In this document: piece by piece, positions 31,580 to 40,406 of the stretch | Layout: each line of letters begins with the position of its first letter | Numbering within the stretch: the stretch's first letter is position 1 | Assembly (NCBI RefSeq): GCF_000482705.1 | Contig: NZ_KI519474.1 | Span: 124,001 to 188,000, forward strand | DNA from: Glycomyces arizonensis DSM 44726 | GTDB lineage: Bacteria > Actinomycetota > Actinomycetes > Mycobacteriales > Micromonosporaceae | Reading direction: 5' to 3' | DNA length: 64,000 nt | Position numbers and translations under genes: made by a program | The notes under the pieces: generated by a model | What the model saw: the letters and a program-made list of their open reading frames with translations, nothing else | The model's database searches: none | What the model was told of the DNA's origin: nothing

Positions 31580-32776
31580 TCAGCGGTTGAGGGACGTCAC
31601 GAACTGGGCGTAGTCGCCGAAGGCGTCCTCCACCTGATCGGGGGCCAGGCCGTACCGCGACAGGAAGTACTCGTGCCTGCGGTCGCGGATCGGGCGCTCC
31701 ATGATCTTGTCCAGCTTCGCCGTGTCCTGCGCGGTCCAGGTCGCGCCCAGCTTCTCGTACAGCTTCGGCACGTCCTCCCACGGGTTCGAGGCGACCGACG
31801 CGTAGTGCACGTCGATCAGCGAGCCCGGCGGCAGGTGCGGACGGGCCGCGCGGCCCTGCTCGATCGCCGAGGTCATCAGGTCGAGCCACAGCTCGCCGAT
31901 CAGCTTCAGGTCCGCCTTCCTGACGTAGAGGAGGTTCGTGGTCTCGATCAGCGAGCACAGCGAGCCCATCACCGTCACCGGGTCGCGGTGCGTCCAGACC
32001 ACCTTCGCGTCGGGGAACACCTTCATCAGCAGGTCGAGGTGGAACAGGTGCTCCGGCGTCTTCAGCACCCAGCGCTTGCGCTCCCTCCCGTGCTGGAGCA
32101 CCTGGAGCGCCTGCTTGAGGTAGCGGTAGTCCTCCGTGAAGTCGTGCTCGTCGAGGTAGGCGCGGTAGCGCGGCATGGTGCCCAGCGCGAGCTGGTGTAT
32201 GCCGTGGGGGAGGAGGTACACGCACTCCTCGGGCTTCTCGGCGCGCACCGGGTGTATCAGGTCGTACATCGGCGAGAGCTTCACCAGCGAGTTCATCTGC
32301 TTCGTCTCGACCTTGATCCGCTTCGCGCGGGTCGCCGCGTCCACTTCGAGGTCCGTCCAGTGCAGCTCCCACAGCAGCGGACCGCGGTGTCCCTCGGAGC
32401 GGGCGATGATGTGGTGCGTCAACGTCGTGGCCGTGCGCGGCAGGCCCGTCACGAAGATCGGCGCCTCGATCGGCTCGTCGGCGATCTCGGGATGCTCGGC
32501 GATGAGCTTCTGGACGCGGAACCGGTTCGCCATCCGGCCGCGTGTCTCGGCGAGCACGCCCTGCCAGCCCAGCGGCGTCAGTTTCAGCTCGTTGAAGCAC
32601 TCGAACAGGAAGTGCAGGCCCTCGACGAACGACTCGCTGCCCGCGGCCGTGCCGCCGGAGCTCGCCTCGGCCTGCGCCACGTTCTTCCGCCAGGCCGCTT
32701 CGGGGCGCCTGCGTCCGCCCGAGAGGGGAGCGAGCAGCGCGTTCAGGACATGGGCGGTGTTGGATATGCGTTTCAC
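31580..32776 (-). CDS. PAPS-dependent sulfotransferase family protein
   Basis: The 398-residue protein has the 5'-phosphosulfate-binding loop VTGLPRTATTLTHHII (109-124), the 3'-phosphate-binding segment VVWTHRDPVTVMGSLCSL (about 256-273) and a WVLKTPEHLFHLDLL segment between them, as in the mycobacterial Stf-like Sulfotransfer_3 family. It would move sulfate from PAPS onto a lipid, sugar or other acceptor. The acceptor is not evident from neighbours (a tRNA and glpD). GTG 32776 is the start. No signal peptide or membrane helix, so it acts in the cytoplasm. Confidence 0.85.
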   Translation of the reverse strand: MKRISNTAHVLNALLAPLSGGRRRPEAAWRKNVAQAEASSGGTAAGSESFVEGLHFLFECFNELKLTPLGWQGVLAETRGRMANRFRVQKLIAEHPEIADEPIEAPIFVTGLPRTATTLTHHIIARSEGHRGPLLWELHWTDLEVDAATRAKRIKVETKQMNSLVKLSPMYDLIHPVRAEKPEECVYLLPHGIHQLALGTMPRYRAYLDEHDFTEDYRYLKQALQVLQHGRERKRWVLKTPEHLFHLDLLMKVFPDAKVVWTHRDPVTVMGSLCSLIETTNLLYVRKADLKLIGELWLDLMTSAIEQGRAARPHLPPGSLIDVHYASVASNPWEDVPKLYEKLGATWTAQDTAKLDKIMERPIRDRRHEYFLSRYGLAPDQVEDAFGDYAQFVTSLNR

Positions 32777-32859
32777 GAGGGGGCGTCCTCATTCCCTGGG
32801 GGAGGGGCGGTGATGTGCCCACCACCCTACTCACGGACCGGCACTGAGGCGAGGCGCCC

Positions 32860-34608
32860 TCATGTGGACTGTCCGAGGGAGGCCACCCGACGGATCTCCG
32901 TGGCCGCCAGGCGCGCCGCCTCCGCCGCGTCGTCGTCGGGCTGGCGCTGCGAGCGCCGCTCGGCCTCCACCCGCCGCAGGTACGCCTCCACTTCGCGGGC
33001 CCTGTGCTCCTCGCTCCAGCCCAGCACCTCGCCCGCCAGCGCGGCCGCGTCCATCGCCGCCCGCGTCCCCCGGTCGGCCGTCTCGATCGACAGCCGCAGC
33101 CGCCTTGCCAGCACGTCGTCCAGGTGCAGCGCGCCCTCGGTGCGGGCGGCGAACACCACCTCGGCGCGCAGGTACTCCTCGGTGTCGGGCAGCGGTCTGG
33201 CCAGCTGCGGCTGCTCCGCGGCCAGGCGCAGCACCTGCGGCGCCAGGTTCCCGTAGCGGCGCAGCAGGTGCTCCACCACGGCGATCGGCGCCTTGTACCG
33301 GCGCGCCAGCGCCTCCCGGCGCTCCCAATAGGCGGCGAAGCCGTCCGCGCCCAGCAGCGGCAGCAGGTGCGTCCCGCTCTCGGGCACGTCCGGGCCGAGC
33401 CGCCGCGCCGCCCGGTCGACCGCGTCCTTGGCCATCACCCGGTACGTCGTCAGCTTGCCGCCCGCCACGAAGCACAGCCCCGGCTCGGGCTCGACGACCG
33501 CGTGCGTGCGGCTCAGCTTCGAGGTCTCCTCGGTCTCCCCGCGCAGCAGCGGCCGCAGCCCCGCGTAGACGCCCTCCACCATGCCCACGTCCAGGCGGGT
33601 GCGGAGGATGTCGCTCGCCTGCTGCAGCAGGTACGCCACGTCCGCGGCCGAGGCCGCCGGGTGCGCCAGGTCGAGGTCCCAGTCGGTGTCGGTGGTGCCG
33701 ATGATCCAGTGCCGGTTCCACGGGATGACGAACAGGACGCTCCACTTCGTCCTCGTGATGATCCCGGCGTCCCCGTCGATCGCCGAGCGCGGCAGCACCA
33801 GGTGCACGCCCTTGGACGCCTGCACCGCCATCCCGGTGCGCTCGGGCAGCATCCGCGCCAGCTCGTCGCTCCACACCCCCGCCGCGCTGATCACCGTCGA
33901 GGCCCTGACGCGGTGCCGCTCACCGCTCTCCACGTCCATGACCTCGACGCCGGTCAGGCGCCCGCCGTCCCTGAGGAAGCCGACCGCCTCGGCCGAAGGG
34001 ACCACCGCCGCGCCCAGCGACGCCGCCGTCCGCGCCAGCGTCACCACCAGCCGCGCGTCGTCGACCTGCCCGTCGTAGTAGCGGATCGCGCCGCGCACGT
34101 CCTCGGCCAGGTCCGGGAACGCCCGGCGCGCCGCCGCCCGGCCCAGGTGCCGGTGCCACGGCATGTTCCGTTCGGAGCCGAGCGCCGTCGCCAGCACGTC
34201 GTAGGCCGCCACGCCCGCCCCGTAGTACAGCCGCTCCCACACGTCCTTCAGCGGCAGCAGGAACGGCACCGGGCGCACCAGGTGCGGCGCCAGGCGCCCG
34301 GCCAGGAGCCCGCGCTCGGTCAGCGCCTCGTGCACCAGCGGCAGCTCCAGCTGCTCCAGATACCGCAGGCCGCCGTGCACCAGCTTGCTCGACCGCGACG
34401 ACGTCCCCGAGGCCAGGTCCCGCGCCTCCACCAGCGCCGTCCGCAGCCCGCGGGAGGCCGCGTCCACCGCCGCTCCCGCGCCCGTCGCCCCGCCGCCGAT
34501 CACGAGCACGTCGAACGGCTCGGTGCGCAGCCGCTCCAGATCGGAGCGCCGCCGCTCCGGCGAGAGCCTGCCGCGCCGCGAACGGGGCCAGGCGGTGAGC
34601 GTACGCAT
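32860..34608 (-). CDS. glpD: aerobic glycerol-3-phosphate dehydrogenase
   Basis: The 582-residue FAD enzyme oxidises sn-glycerol-3-phosphate to dihydroxyacetone phosphate, feeding electrons to the respiratory chain. Visible motifs are the FAD loop VLVIGGGATGAGAAVDA (34-50), SGTSSRSSKLVHGGLRYLE typical of GlpD, a TTDTDW substrate segment (IIGTTDTDWD) and VAGGKLTTYR near 400. The C-terminal DAO_C domain is present with about 150 residues. ATG at 34608. It is divergent from the gene at 34680 with a 71-bp shared promoter region; no glycerol kinase or facilitator lies beside it. Confidence 0.95.
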   Translation of the reverse strand: MRTLTAWPRSRRGRLSPERRRSDLERLRTEPFDVLVIGGGATGAGAAVDAASRGLRTALVEARDLASGTSSRSSKLVHGGLRYLEQLELPLVHEALTERGLLAGRLAPHLVRPVPFLLPLKDVWERLYYGAGVAAYDVLATALGSERNMPWHRHLGRAAARRAFPDLAEDVRGAIRYYDGQVDDARLVVTLARTAASLGAAVVPSAEAVGFLRDGGRLTGVEVMDVESGERHRVRASTVISAAGVWSDELARMLPERTGMAVQASKGVHLVLPRSAIDGDAGIITRTKWSVLFVIPWNRHWIIGTTDTDWDLDLAHPAASAADVAYLLQQASDILRTRLDVGMVEGVYAGLRPLLRGETEETSKLSRTHAVVEPEPGLCFVAGGKLTTYRVMAKDAVDRAARRLGPDVPESGTHLLPLLGADGFAAYWERREALARRYKAPIAVVEHLLRRYGNLAPQVLRLAAEQPQLARPLPDTEEYLRAEVVFAARTEGALHLDDVLARRLRLSIETADRGTRAAMDAAALAGEVLGWSEEHRAREVEAYLRRVEAERRSQRQPDDDAAEAARLAATEIRRVASLGQST

Positions 34609-34666
34609 ACGGCAACGATACGCAGAACGGTGCTCCCAGGGGATGCGTCACGCCGAGGCACTTCGG

Positions 34667-34672
34667 TAACTT
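34667..34672 (+). promoter_or_regulatory. -10 box of a leaderless transcript for the gene at 34680
   Basis: TAACTT ends seven bases before GTG 34680, so transcription would start at the initiation codon; the -35 region is weak and the AGAGGG next to the GTG is too close to serve as a ribosome-binding site. Confidence 0.45.
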
Positions 34673-34679
34673 AGAGGGC

Positions 34680-35318
34680 GTGCCACTCTCCCCCCTGCGG
34701 CATCTGCGACGAGTCACCGTGCTGGCCAAGCGCATCGAAGGACGGCTCACCCTCCCCGTGGTGATCGCCGTCTGCGCCTCCGTGCCCGCGGTGTTCCTCA
34801 CCATCTGGTCCGAGGGCGAGCTCGTCCTCACCGGGCAGATCGTCGGCTGGGCCGCCGGGGCCGTCCTGTGGGCCGAGGCGGTCATCCTGCTGCTCGCCTC
34901 CGAGCACAAGCTCCGGTGGCTGTGGCACCACAAGTGGCTGCTGCTGGTCTGCGCCCTCACCCTCGTCAGCCTCGTCCTCGCCACCGGCGGCGCTCAGATC
35001 CTGCGCCTCGCCTACGTCGTCGGCTCCATCCGCGTCCTGCGCGCCAAGCGCATCATCACCGCCGCGCAGGTCCTGGCCCGCCGGTTCGCCCTCGGCGTGT
35101 GGTGGCGCTCGGCGCTGTTCACCGTCGCCGGGATCATCGCCGCGCTCTTCGTGGCCGTCGTCCTGGCCGACCCCACCGCCGAGTACGTCAAGCTCATCTC
35201 CTGGTTCGACCACAACCTCCGCATCATCCCGATCCTCCTGGCCGGCGCCATCCTCGGCGTCGCGACGTGGCTGGCGGCGCGCGGACGCGCCGAAGCGAAA
35301 GAGGAAGAAGGCGATTGA
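34680..35318 (+). CDS. multi-pass membrane protein with voltage-sensor-like S4 segment
   Basis: The 212-residue protein has hydrophobic helices at about 25-42, 51-73 (with Glu66), 86-101, 143-162 and 184-200. Between helices three and four lies ILRLAYVVGSIRVLRAKRIITAAQVLARR (107-135, given here only as two parts: ILRLAYVVGSIRVL and RAKRIITAAQVLARR), with positive residues every three to four positions, as in S4 of voltage-sensing ion channels. No TVGYG selectivity filter is seen, although a pore-like helix pair follows. It might be a sensor-only or minimal channel-like protein. GTG start; probably leaderless. Function unproven. Confidence 0.65.
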   Translation: MPLSPLRHLRRVTVLAKRIEGRLTLPVVIAVCASVPAVFLTIWSEGELVLTGQIVGWAAGAVLWAEAVILLLASEHKLRWLWHHKWLLLVCALTLVSLVLATGGAQILRLAYVVGSIRVLRAKRIITAAQVLARRFALGVWWRSALFTVAGIIAALFVAVVLADPTAEYVKLISWFDHNLRIIPILLAGAILGVATWLAARGRAEAKEEEGD

Positions 35319-35320
35319 CG

Positions 35321-35326
35321 TAGGGT
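35321..35326 (+). promoter_or_regulatory. -10 box of a leaderless folB transcript
   Basis: TAGGGT ends seven bases before GTG 35334; no ribosome-binding site is present. The same spacing occurs at 34667, suggesting a shared mode of initiation. Confidence 0.45.
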
Positions 35327-35333
35327 CGGGTGT

Positions 35334-35702
35334 GTGAGTACCGACGTCATCACCTTGTCCGGCCTGCGGGTGCACGGCCGCCACGGCGTGTTCGACCATG
35401 AGCGGGAGGCGGGGCAGGACTTCATCGTCGACGTCGCGCTGGCCACCTCGACCGCGAAGGCCGCCGCCACCGACGACCTGCAGCACACCGTCGACTACGG
35501 CACGCTCGCGGACACGCTCGCCGACATCGTCTCCGGCGAGCCGTGCAACCTCATCGAGACCCTCGCCGAGCGCCTCGCCGCCGCCTGCCTCGAAGACGGG
35601 CGGGTCGAGCGCGCCCGCGTCACCGTCCACAAGCCGCAGGCGCCCATCGCGCAGCGCTTCACCGACGTCTCGGTGACGATCGAGCGGAGCCGCGAACGAT
35701 GA
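35334..35702 (+). CDS. folB: dihydroneopterin aldolase
   Basis: The 122-residue enzyme cleaves dihydroneopterin to 6-hydroxymethyl-dihydropterin. It has the T-fold sequence ITLSGLRVHGRHGVFDHEREAGQDFIVDV in two parts (ITLSGLRVHGRHGVF, then EREAGQDFIVDV), VDYGTLADTL and the pterin-binding NLIETLAERLA (Glu near 74), with a C-terminal strand KPQAPIAQRFTDVSV. Length is normal. Its stop overlaps the folK start (ATGA), so the two pathway steps are translationally coupled. It supplies the pterin that FolP, encoded at 12.6 kb, uses after FolK. Confidence 0.95.
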   Translation: MSTDVITLSGLRVHGRHGVFDHEREAGQDFIVDVALATSTAKAAATDDLQHTVDYGTLADTLADIVSGEPCNLIETLAERLAAACLEDGRVERARVTVHKPQAPIAQRFTDVSVTIERSRER

Positions 35703-36223
35703 GCCGCGTCGTACTCAGCCTCGGCTCCAACCTCGGCGACCGCGAGGCCAACCTCGCCGCGGCCGTCGCCGCGATCCGGCCCGAGGCGGTCTCCGAGGTC
35801 TACGAGACCCCGCCGTGGGGCGGCGACGACGACCAGCCCGCCTACTACAACGTCACGGCCGTCGCCGACGACCCCGAGCGGGACGCCGACGAGTGGCTCG
35901 CCTTCGCCGGGGACCTGGAGATCGAGGCCGGGCGCGTCCGCGACCCCGAGCGGCCCTACGGCCCGCGCACCCTCGACGTCGACCTCATCGCCGTCTGGGA
36001 CGCGGAGGGCCGCCCCGTCCACCGCGCCGAGCCCCTGCTGGAGCTGCCCCATCCGCGGGCCCACCTGCGGGCCTTCGTCCTCGTGCCGTGGCTGGCGATC
36101 GACCGCGACGCCGAGCTGCCGGGCAGGGGCCGCGTGCGCGAGCTGCTGCGCGACGAGACCCTGGCCGCGGACGCGCGCGCACTGCGCCGGTTGCACCCGA
36201 TATGGTCAGAGCATCATGAGTGA
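35699..36223 (+). CDS. folK: 2-amino-4-hydroxy-6-hydroxymethyldihydropteridine diphosphokinase
   Basis: The 174-residue HPPK transfers pyrophosphate from ATP to 6-hydroxymethyl-dihydropterin. Motifs include VVLSLGSNLGDREANL at the N-terminus, VYETPPWGGDDDQPAYYNVT, the RTLDVDLI Mg/ATP site and the LPHPRAHLRAFVLVPWL signature. ATG 35699 overlaps the folB stop, and its stop overlaps the DUF3180 start by eight bases. This makes a compact folB-folK-DUF3180 operon. Confidence 0.95.
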   Translation: MSRVVLSLGSNLGDREANLAAAVAAIRPEAVSEVYETPPWGGDDDQPAYYNVTAVADDPERDADEWLAFAGDLEIEAGRVRDPERPYGPRTLDVDLIAVWDAEGRPVHRAEPLLELPHPRAHLRAFVLVPWLAIDRDAELPGRGRVRELLRDETLAADARALRRLHPIWSEHHE

Positions 36224-36773
36224 CGACAAGCACGGTCCTCAGCCGAGCCTGCGGCCGACGGCACCGTCGACGATCGCCGTGTGCGCGCTCGCCGCCGGCG
36301 CGCTGACGATGCTCCTCGTCGCCCGCTACTACCAGCAAGTACCCGACCTCACCTGGTACAACTCCGCCGTCATTTTCGCGCTCGCCGCGCTGCTGGCCTG
36401 GCTGGCGTGGACCACGGGGAGGACGCTGCATCCGAGCGCGCGGTCCCTGCGCGCGCAGTCCGCGGGCCGGGCCGAGGACCGCCCGCGGGCCGGGACCGTC
36501 CGCGGCCCCGAACACGCACTCCAGATCGCCAGGTTCGCCGTCCTCGCGAAGGCCGCCGCGATCGGCGGCGCCATCTTCTTCGGCGCCTACCTGGGGTTCA
36601 CCATCTGGCTCGCCGTGCAGAGCGACCGCCTCCAAGCCGCCACCGACGACCTGCCGGGGGCCATCCTCGGTGCCGTCTCGTGCGCGGCGCTGACCGCCGC
36701 GGCGCTCTGGCTCGAGCACTCCTGCAGGATTCCCCCCTCGCAGGAGGAGGACGAGGACCGCTCGCCCGGATAG
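36216..36773 (+). CDS. DUF3180 membrane protein
   Basis: The 185-residue protein has four predicted transmembrane helices in two pairs (about 19-38 and 46-66; 105-128 and 144-161), with a Lys/Arg-rich loop between. DUF3180 proteins are actinobacterial and almost always follow folK, as here. The function is unknown; the conserved linkage suggests membrane association of pterin metabolism or simple operon inheritance. It overlaps folK by eight bases and is followed by a 66-bp gap. Confidence 0.88.
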   Translation: MSDDKHGPQPSLRPTAPSTIAVCALAAGALTMLLVARYYQQVPDLTWYNSAVIFALAALLAWLAWTTGRTLHPSARSLRAQSAGRAEDRPRAGTVRGPEHALQIARFAVLAKAAAIGGAIFFGAYLGFTIWLAVQSDRLQAATDDLPGAILGAVSCAALTAAALWLEHSCRIPPSQEEDEDRSPG

Positions 36774-36839
36774 CCGAACCCCGAGGTTCCCTCCCATCCG
36801 GAACTTTCCATACACATTGCGCGTTATGAGGTGCGCCAC

Positions 36840-38120
36840 ATGAAGTTTGACACCCCGAGTCGAAGCGACGACCGCGATGCGACCGCATCGGCGGACGTCC
36901 ACTCCGAACCGTCGAACGACCGCATGGCCGTCCACGTGGTCTGGGAGATCGGCCTGCTGCTCCTGGGCGGCGGCGTCCTGTTCGCGCTCACCCGGGCCTC
37001 GGGCGGGCCGTTCGCCGACGGGTCCTGGAGCGGCTTCGCGGCCGCCCTCGCCCCGCTCGTGCTGGCCGCCACCGCCGCCGCCGTCTCGCTGCGCGTCGGC
37101 GCCATCAACCTCGCCGTCGGACCCATAGCGCTCCTCGCGGCGTGGATGTTCATGGACGCCTCCGGCTCCGGCACCCTCGTCGCCCTCGGCATGGGCCTGG
37201 GCGCGGCCGTCTTCGCCGGGATCGTCCTCGCGACGCTGTGCACCTGGCTGCGCGTGCCCGGCTGGGCCGCCGGCGGCGCCGTCGGCGGCGCGATCGGCCT
37301 CTGGGCGGGCACCGCGGGCGACCCCGCGGCGTTCATGCTCGCCGAGCTGCCGACCACCGGCGTCATCGCGGCCGTGGCCGCCGCGGCGGGACTGTCGATA
37401 TTCCTCGGCCTGGTCGGCTCCTTCACCGGCGTGCGCGAGCGGCTCTCGCCGATCCGCGCCACTCCGGTGGGGGAGCGGCACGGGCGCGGCGGCCTGGTCT
37501 TCTTCGGCACGCTGCTGTCCGCGTCGCTCGCCGGAGCGGCGGGCGTCCTCGCCGCCTGGGTCGGGGCGCCCGAGCAGGGCGCGGCCGCGCTGCCCGACCC
37601 GATCCTCCTGTCCGTCCTGGCCGTCGGCACCGCCCTCCTCGGCGGCACCAGCCTGCTGGGCAGGCGCGGCGGCGTCTGCGGCACCGCGTTCGCCTCGACG
37701 CTCCTGCTCGCGTTCATCTGGCTGGCCGAGTCGCGCGGCTGGAGCTTCGACACCGGCTGGGTCGCGCTCGGCGCGATCGTCGCCGGGTTCCTCGTCACCC
37801 GCCTCGTCGAGGCGATGAACACGCCCGACGAGGACGACCTCGCCTCCACCAGTCGTGCCGGAGACGTCACCGACCTGCGCGACGACGACCCGGTGGTGCC
37901 GCCGGAGCGCGAGGAGGCCTACGAGGAGTACGACGAGGACCTCGCCGCCGTCGGCAGCGGCGGCGACCCCTGGGCGACGACCGGGAGCATGCCGCGCGTC
38001 GGCGCCGACCCGTTCGGCGCCTCCGGGGCCTTCGACGACCTGCGCGAATCCCGCGGCGACGGCTACGACGCGCCCGGCGGCGCTCGCTACGATGACGCCG
38101 ACCGCCGTTACCTCCGCTGA
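36840..38120 (+). CDS. ABC-permease-like membrane protein (sugar-permease type), orphan
   Basis: The 426-residue protein has about ten transmembrane helices in residues 35-330 and a 95-residue acidic cytoplasmic tail. The membrane part resembles ribose/nucleoside-type permeases (BPD_transp_2): SLRVGAINLAVGPIALLAAW corresponds to the GGIDLSVG region of RbsC, and GTALLGGTSLLGRRGGVCGT to its second conserved loop. No ABC ATPase or binding protein is encoded nearby. ATG 36840 has GAGG eight bases upstream. A paralogue follows 53 bases later, so the two probably form a heterodimer of unknown role. Confidence 0.72.
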   Translation: MKFDTPSRSDDRDATASADVHSEPSNDRMAVHVVWEIGLLLLGGGVLFALTRASGGPFADGSWSGFAAALAPLVLAATAAAVSLRVGAINLAVGPIALLAAWMFMDASGSGTLVALGMGLGAAVFAGIVLATLCTWLRVPGWAAGGAVGGAIGLWAGTAGDPAAFMLAELPTTGVIAAVAAAAGLSIFLGLVGSFTGVRERLSPIRATPVGERHGRGGLVFFGTLLSASLAGAAGVLAAWVGAPEQGAAALPDPILLSVLAVGTALLGGTSLLGRRGGVCGTAFASTLLLAFIWLAESRGWSFDTGWVALGAIVAGFLVTRLVEAMNTPDEDDLASTSRAGDVTDLRDDDPVVPPEREEAYEEYDEDLAAVGSGGDPWATTGSMPRVGADPFGASGAFDDLRESRGDGYDAPGGARYDDADRRYLR

Positions 38121-38173
38121 GATCCCCGTTTCGACCGATACCGCCCCTGACCTCCACACAGAGGACCGCTCAC

Positions 38174-39466
38174 ATGACATACGTACCCCCAGAACGCGAC
38201 GGCGAGGAGCTCGACCACACGCAGCCCCTCCCCGGCCAGGCCCTGCCCAGCGTCGGCAACGGCGACCTGGGCGGCCGGGCCGCGCCGTTCCAGCCCGAGA
38301 CCTCGGCGACCGTGCCGTTCGCCGCCGACCGCGGCGAGGGCGAGCCGGTGCCGCTCGAGTACGCCGAGCCGAGGCCGCCGAGGGACCGCGTCGTCTTCCA
38401 GCTCGTCTGGGAGGCCGTCCTGGTGCTCTTGACCGCGAACGCGCTGTTCATGGTCTACCAGCGGCGCGACGAGGTCTTCGGCGACGCCCCGATCAGCGAC
38501 GCGATGGACCGGCACATGGCCCTCCTCGCGCCGGTCCTGCTGGTGGCGGTCGCCCTCGGCCTGTCGCTGCGGTTCGGCGCGGTGAACCTCGCCGTGCCGT
38601 CGCTGGCCGCGCTCGTCTCCTCCGCGCCGGGCCTGTTCGTCGGCGCCGACCCGTGGATCGGCCTGGGCTTCACCGCCGCGGCCGCCGCCGCCGCGACCGT
38701 CGCCTACGCGCTGCTCGTGCTGGTGCTGCGCGTGCCGGGCTGGCTCGCGGGCTTCGCCGTCTCGGCCGGGGCGCTCGCGGTCGCCCCGGTGGTCCAGGAC
38801 GGGATCTTCGGCTACGCCGCGTCCGAGGCCGCCGCCTGGGACTCGCCCGGCGGCACCTGGCTGCTGGGCGGGGCCGCCGTGATCGCCGTGGCCGGGGGCC
38901 TCATCGGCCTCGTGCCCGCCGTGCGCGAGCGCATGACCGCGGTCAAGGACGCGGTCGAGGGCCCGGGCGGGCGCGACGCGGCCAGCGTGGCCGCGCTCGT
39001 CGGCGCCACCTTCGTCTCCTCGTTCCTGGCGGCCGCGGCCGGATTCCTCCTGGTCGTCTTCCGCGACACCGCGCAGGGCGAGGGCATGAACGCCTTCGCG
39101 GCGCTCCCGTTCGGCTTCTTCCTGAACCTGGACCTGTTCGCGCTCATCGTGGTGTTCCTCGCCGGGACCAGCCCGAGGGGCAGGCGCGGCGGCGTCTTCG
39201 GCACCTTGATAGCGGCGGTCCTGGTCTGGGCGGTCTACCTGCTGTGGGGCAGCTACCAGGGCGAGGCCGTCGGCGACGACCTCCAGCAGTGGTCGGGCCT
39301 GCTCGGCTTCGGCCTGCTCGTGTTCGGCCTGGCGATGGCCGCGGCCCTCGACCGGCTCGGCCGCCCCAAGGACCGGCCCGACGAGGCCCCCGTTCAGGAG
39401 GTCCAGCCGTTCGACCCGCCGCAGGACGCGGCCCTGTTCGAGCCGGAGCCGACTACACCACGATGA
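38174..39466 (+). CDS. second ABC-permease-like membrane protein, orphan
   Basis: The 430-residue protein has a 70-residue hydrophilic N-terminus rich in Pro and Glu, then about ten transmembrane helices and a short acidic tail. GLSLRFGAVNLAVPSLAALV parallels the preceding paralogue, as does VFLAGTSPRGRRGGVFGTLIAAVL. The sugar-permease motif is altered (NLAVPS instead of DLSVGS). It follows its partner with the same polarity. No ATPase is linked. The 3' end overlaps the convergent DeoR gene by 14 bases. Transport, channel or structural roles are all possible. Confidence 0.72.
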   Translation: MTYVPPERDGEELDHTQPLPGQALPSVGNGDLGGRAAPFQPETSATVPFAADRGEGEPVPLEYAEPRPPRDRVVFQLVWEAVLVLLTANALFMVYQRRDEVFGDAPISDAMDRHMALLAPVLLVAVALGLSLRFGAVNLAVPSLAALVSSAPGLFVGADPWIGLGFTAAAAAAATVAYALLVLVLRVPGWLAGFAVSAGALAVAPVVQDGIFGYAASEAAAWDSPGGTWLLGGAAVIAVAGGLIGLVPAVRERMTAVKDAVEGPGGRDAASVAALVGATFVSSFLAAAAGFLLVVFRDTAQGEGMNAFAALPFGFFLNLDLFALIVVFLAGTSPRGRRGGVFGTLIAAVLVWAVYLLWGSYQGEAVGDDLQQWSGLLGFGLLVFGLAMAAALDRLGRPKDRPDEAPVQEVQPFDPPQDAALFEPEPTTPR

Positions 39467-40238
39467 CGCGGATGCCCGCCTCCTCGAAGGCCCTGAGCTG
39501 TTCGAGGGGCGCGTTCCCGTCGGTGACGAGCGTGTGGACGCGGTCGGTGGAGCAGATCCGGGCGAAGGCGTGCCCGCCGATCTTCGAGCCGTCCGCGATC
39601 ACCACGACCTTCCGCGCCCGCGCCGCCATCAGCGCGTTGATCGCCGCCTCGCCCTCGTGGTGGCTGGTGGCGCCCAGCTTGATGTCGATGGCGTCGACGC
39701 CGAGGAAGGCGATGTCGAGCGTGATCTCGCGCAGGATCGGCGCGGCCAGCGGCCCGATGAGCTCGTAGGACTGCGGGCGCACCACGCCGCCGACGACCAC
39801 GACCTTCAGGTGCGGGCGCACGATCAGCTCGTTGGCGATGTTCAGCGCGTTCGTCACGATCGTCAGGCCGGTCGAGCCGGGCGTCGCCACCAGGTCGGTG
39901 CGCATCGCCAGCGCTCTGGCCACCTCGGTGATCGTCGTGCCGCCGTTGAGCGCGATGACCTGGCCGGGGCTGACCAGGCCCGCCCCGGCGGTGCCGATGC
40001 GGTGCTTCTCCTCGACGTGGCGGGCGGTCTTGTAGCGCAGCGGCAGGTCGTAGGAGATGCCGCCCGCGACGGCCCCGCCCCTGGTGCGGGTGATCATCTG
40101 CTGCTGTGAGAGCTGGTCGAAGTCGCGGCGGATGGTCGCCTGCGAGACGCCGAGCCGGCTCGCCGCATCCTCCACAGTGATGCGTCCGGTCTCGGCGAGG
40201 ATCTCCAGCAAGGTGTTCCACCTCGCGTAGCGGTCCAC
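39453..40238 (-). CDS. DeoR-family transcriptional regulator
   Basis: The 261-residue regulator has an N-terminal winged helix (RWNTLLEILAETGRITVEDA, LGVSQATIRRDFDQLSQQ) and a C-terminal DeoR sugar-phosphate sensor domain: IGTAGAGLVSPGQVIALNGGTT in two parts, TIVTNALNIANEL, FLGVDAID and VVIADGSKIGG. It is divergent from nagA across 168 bases, so it probably senses an amino-sugar phosphate such as glucosamine-6-phosphate and controls nagA. GTG 40238 has GAGGAG upstream; longer upstream frames are noise. Confidence 0.9.
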   Translation of the reverse strand: MDRYARWNTLLEILAETGRITVEDAASRLGVSQATIRRDFDQLSQQQMITRTRGGAVAGGISYDLPLRYKTARHVEEKHRIGTAGAGLVSPGQVIALNGGTTITEVARALAMRTDLVATPGSTGLTIVTNALNIANELIVRPHLKVVVVGGVVRPQSYELIGPLAAPILREITLDIAFLGVDAIDIKLGATSHHEGEAAINALMAARARKVVVIADGSKIGGHAFARICSTDRVHTLVTDGNAPLEQLRAFEEAGIRVIVV

Positions 40239-40406
40239 GGTGCTCCTCGGGTCGGTATCGCGGCGGGCCGCCGCGGCTTGCAAGATAATGTTCGAAACGC
40301 GGTCTCCGGTGCGCGCAACGTGCCCATTGGAGGCGCGAGCGCTCAGGATCATTGTGCCGTACGAGCGTGAGCTGACACACGCCGGATCGAATACGAGGGA
40401 GAGCCA

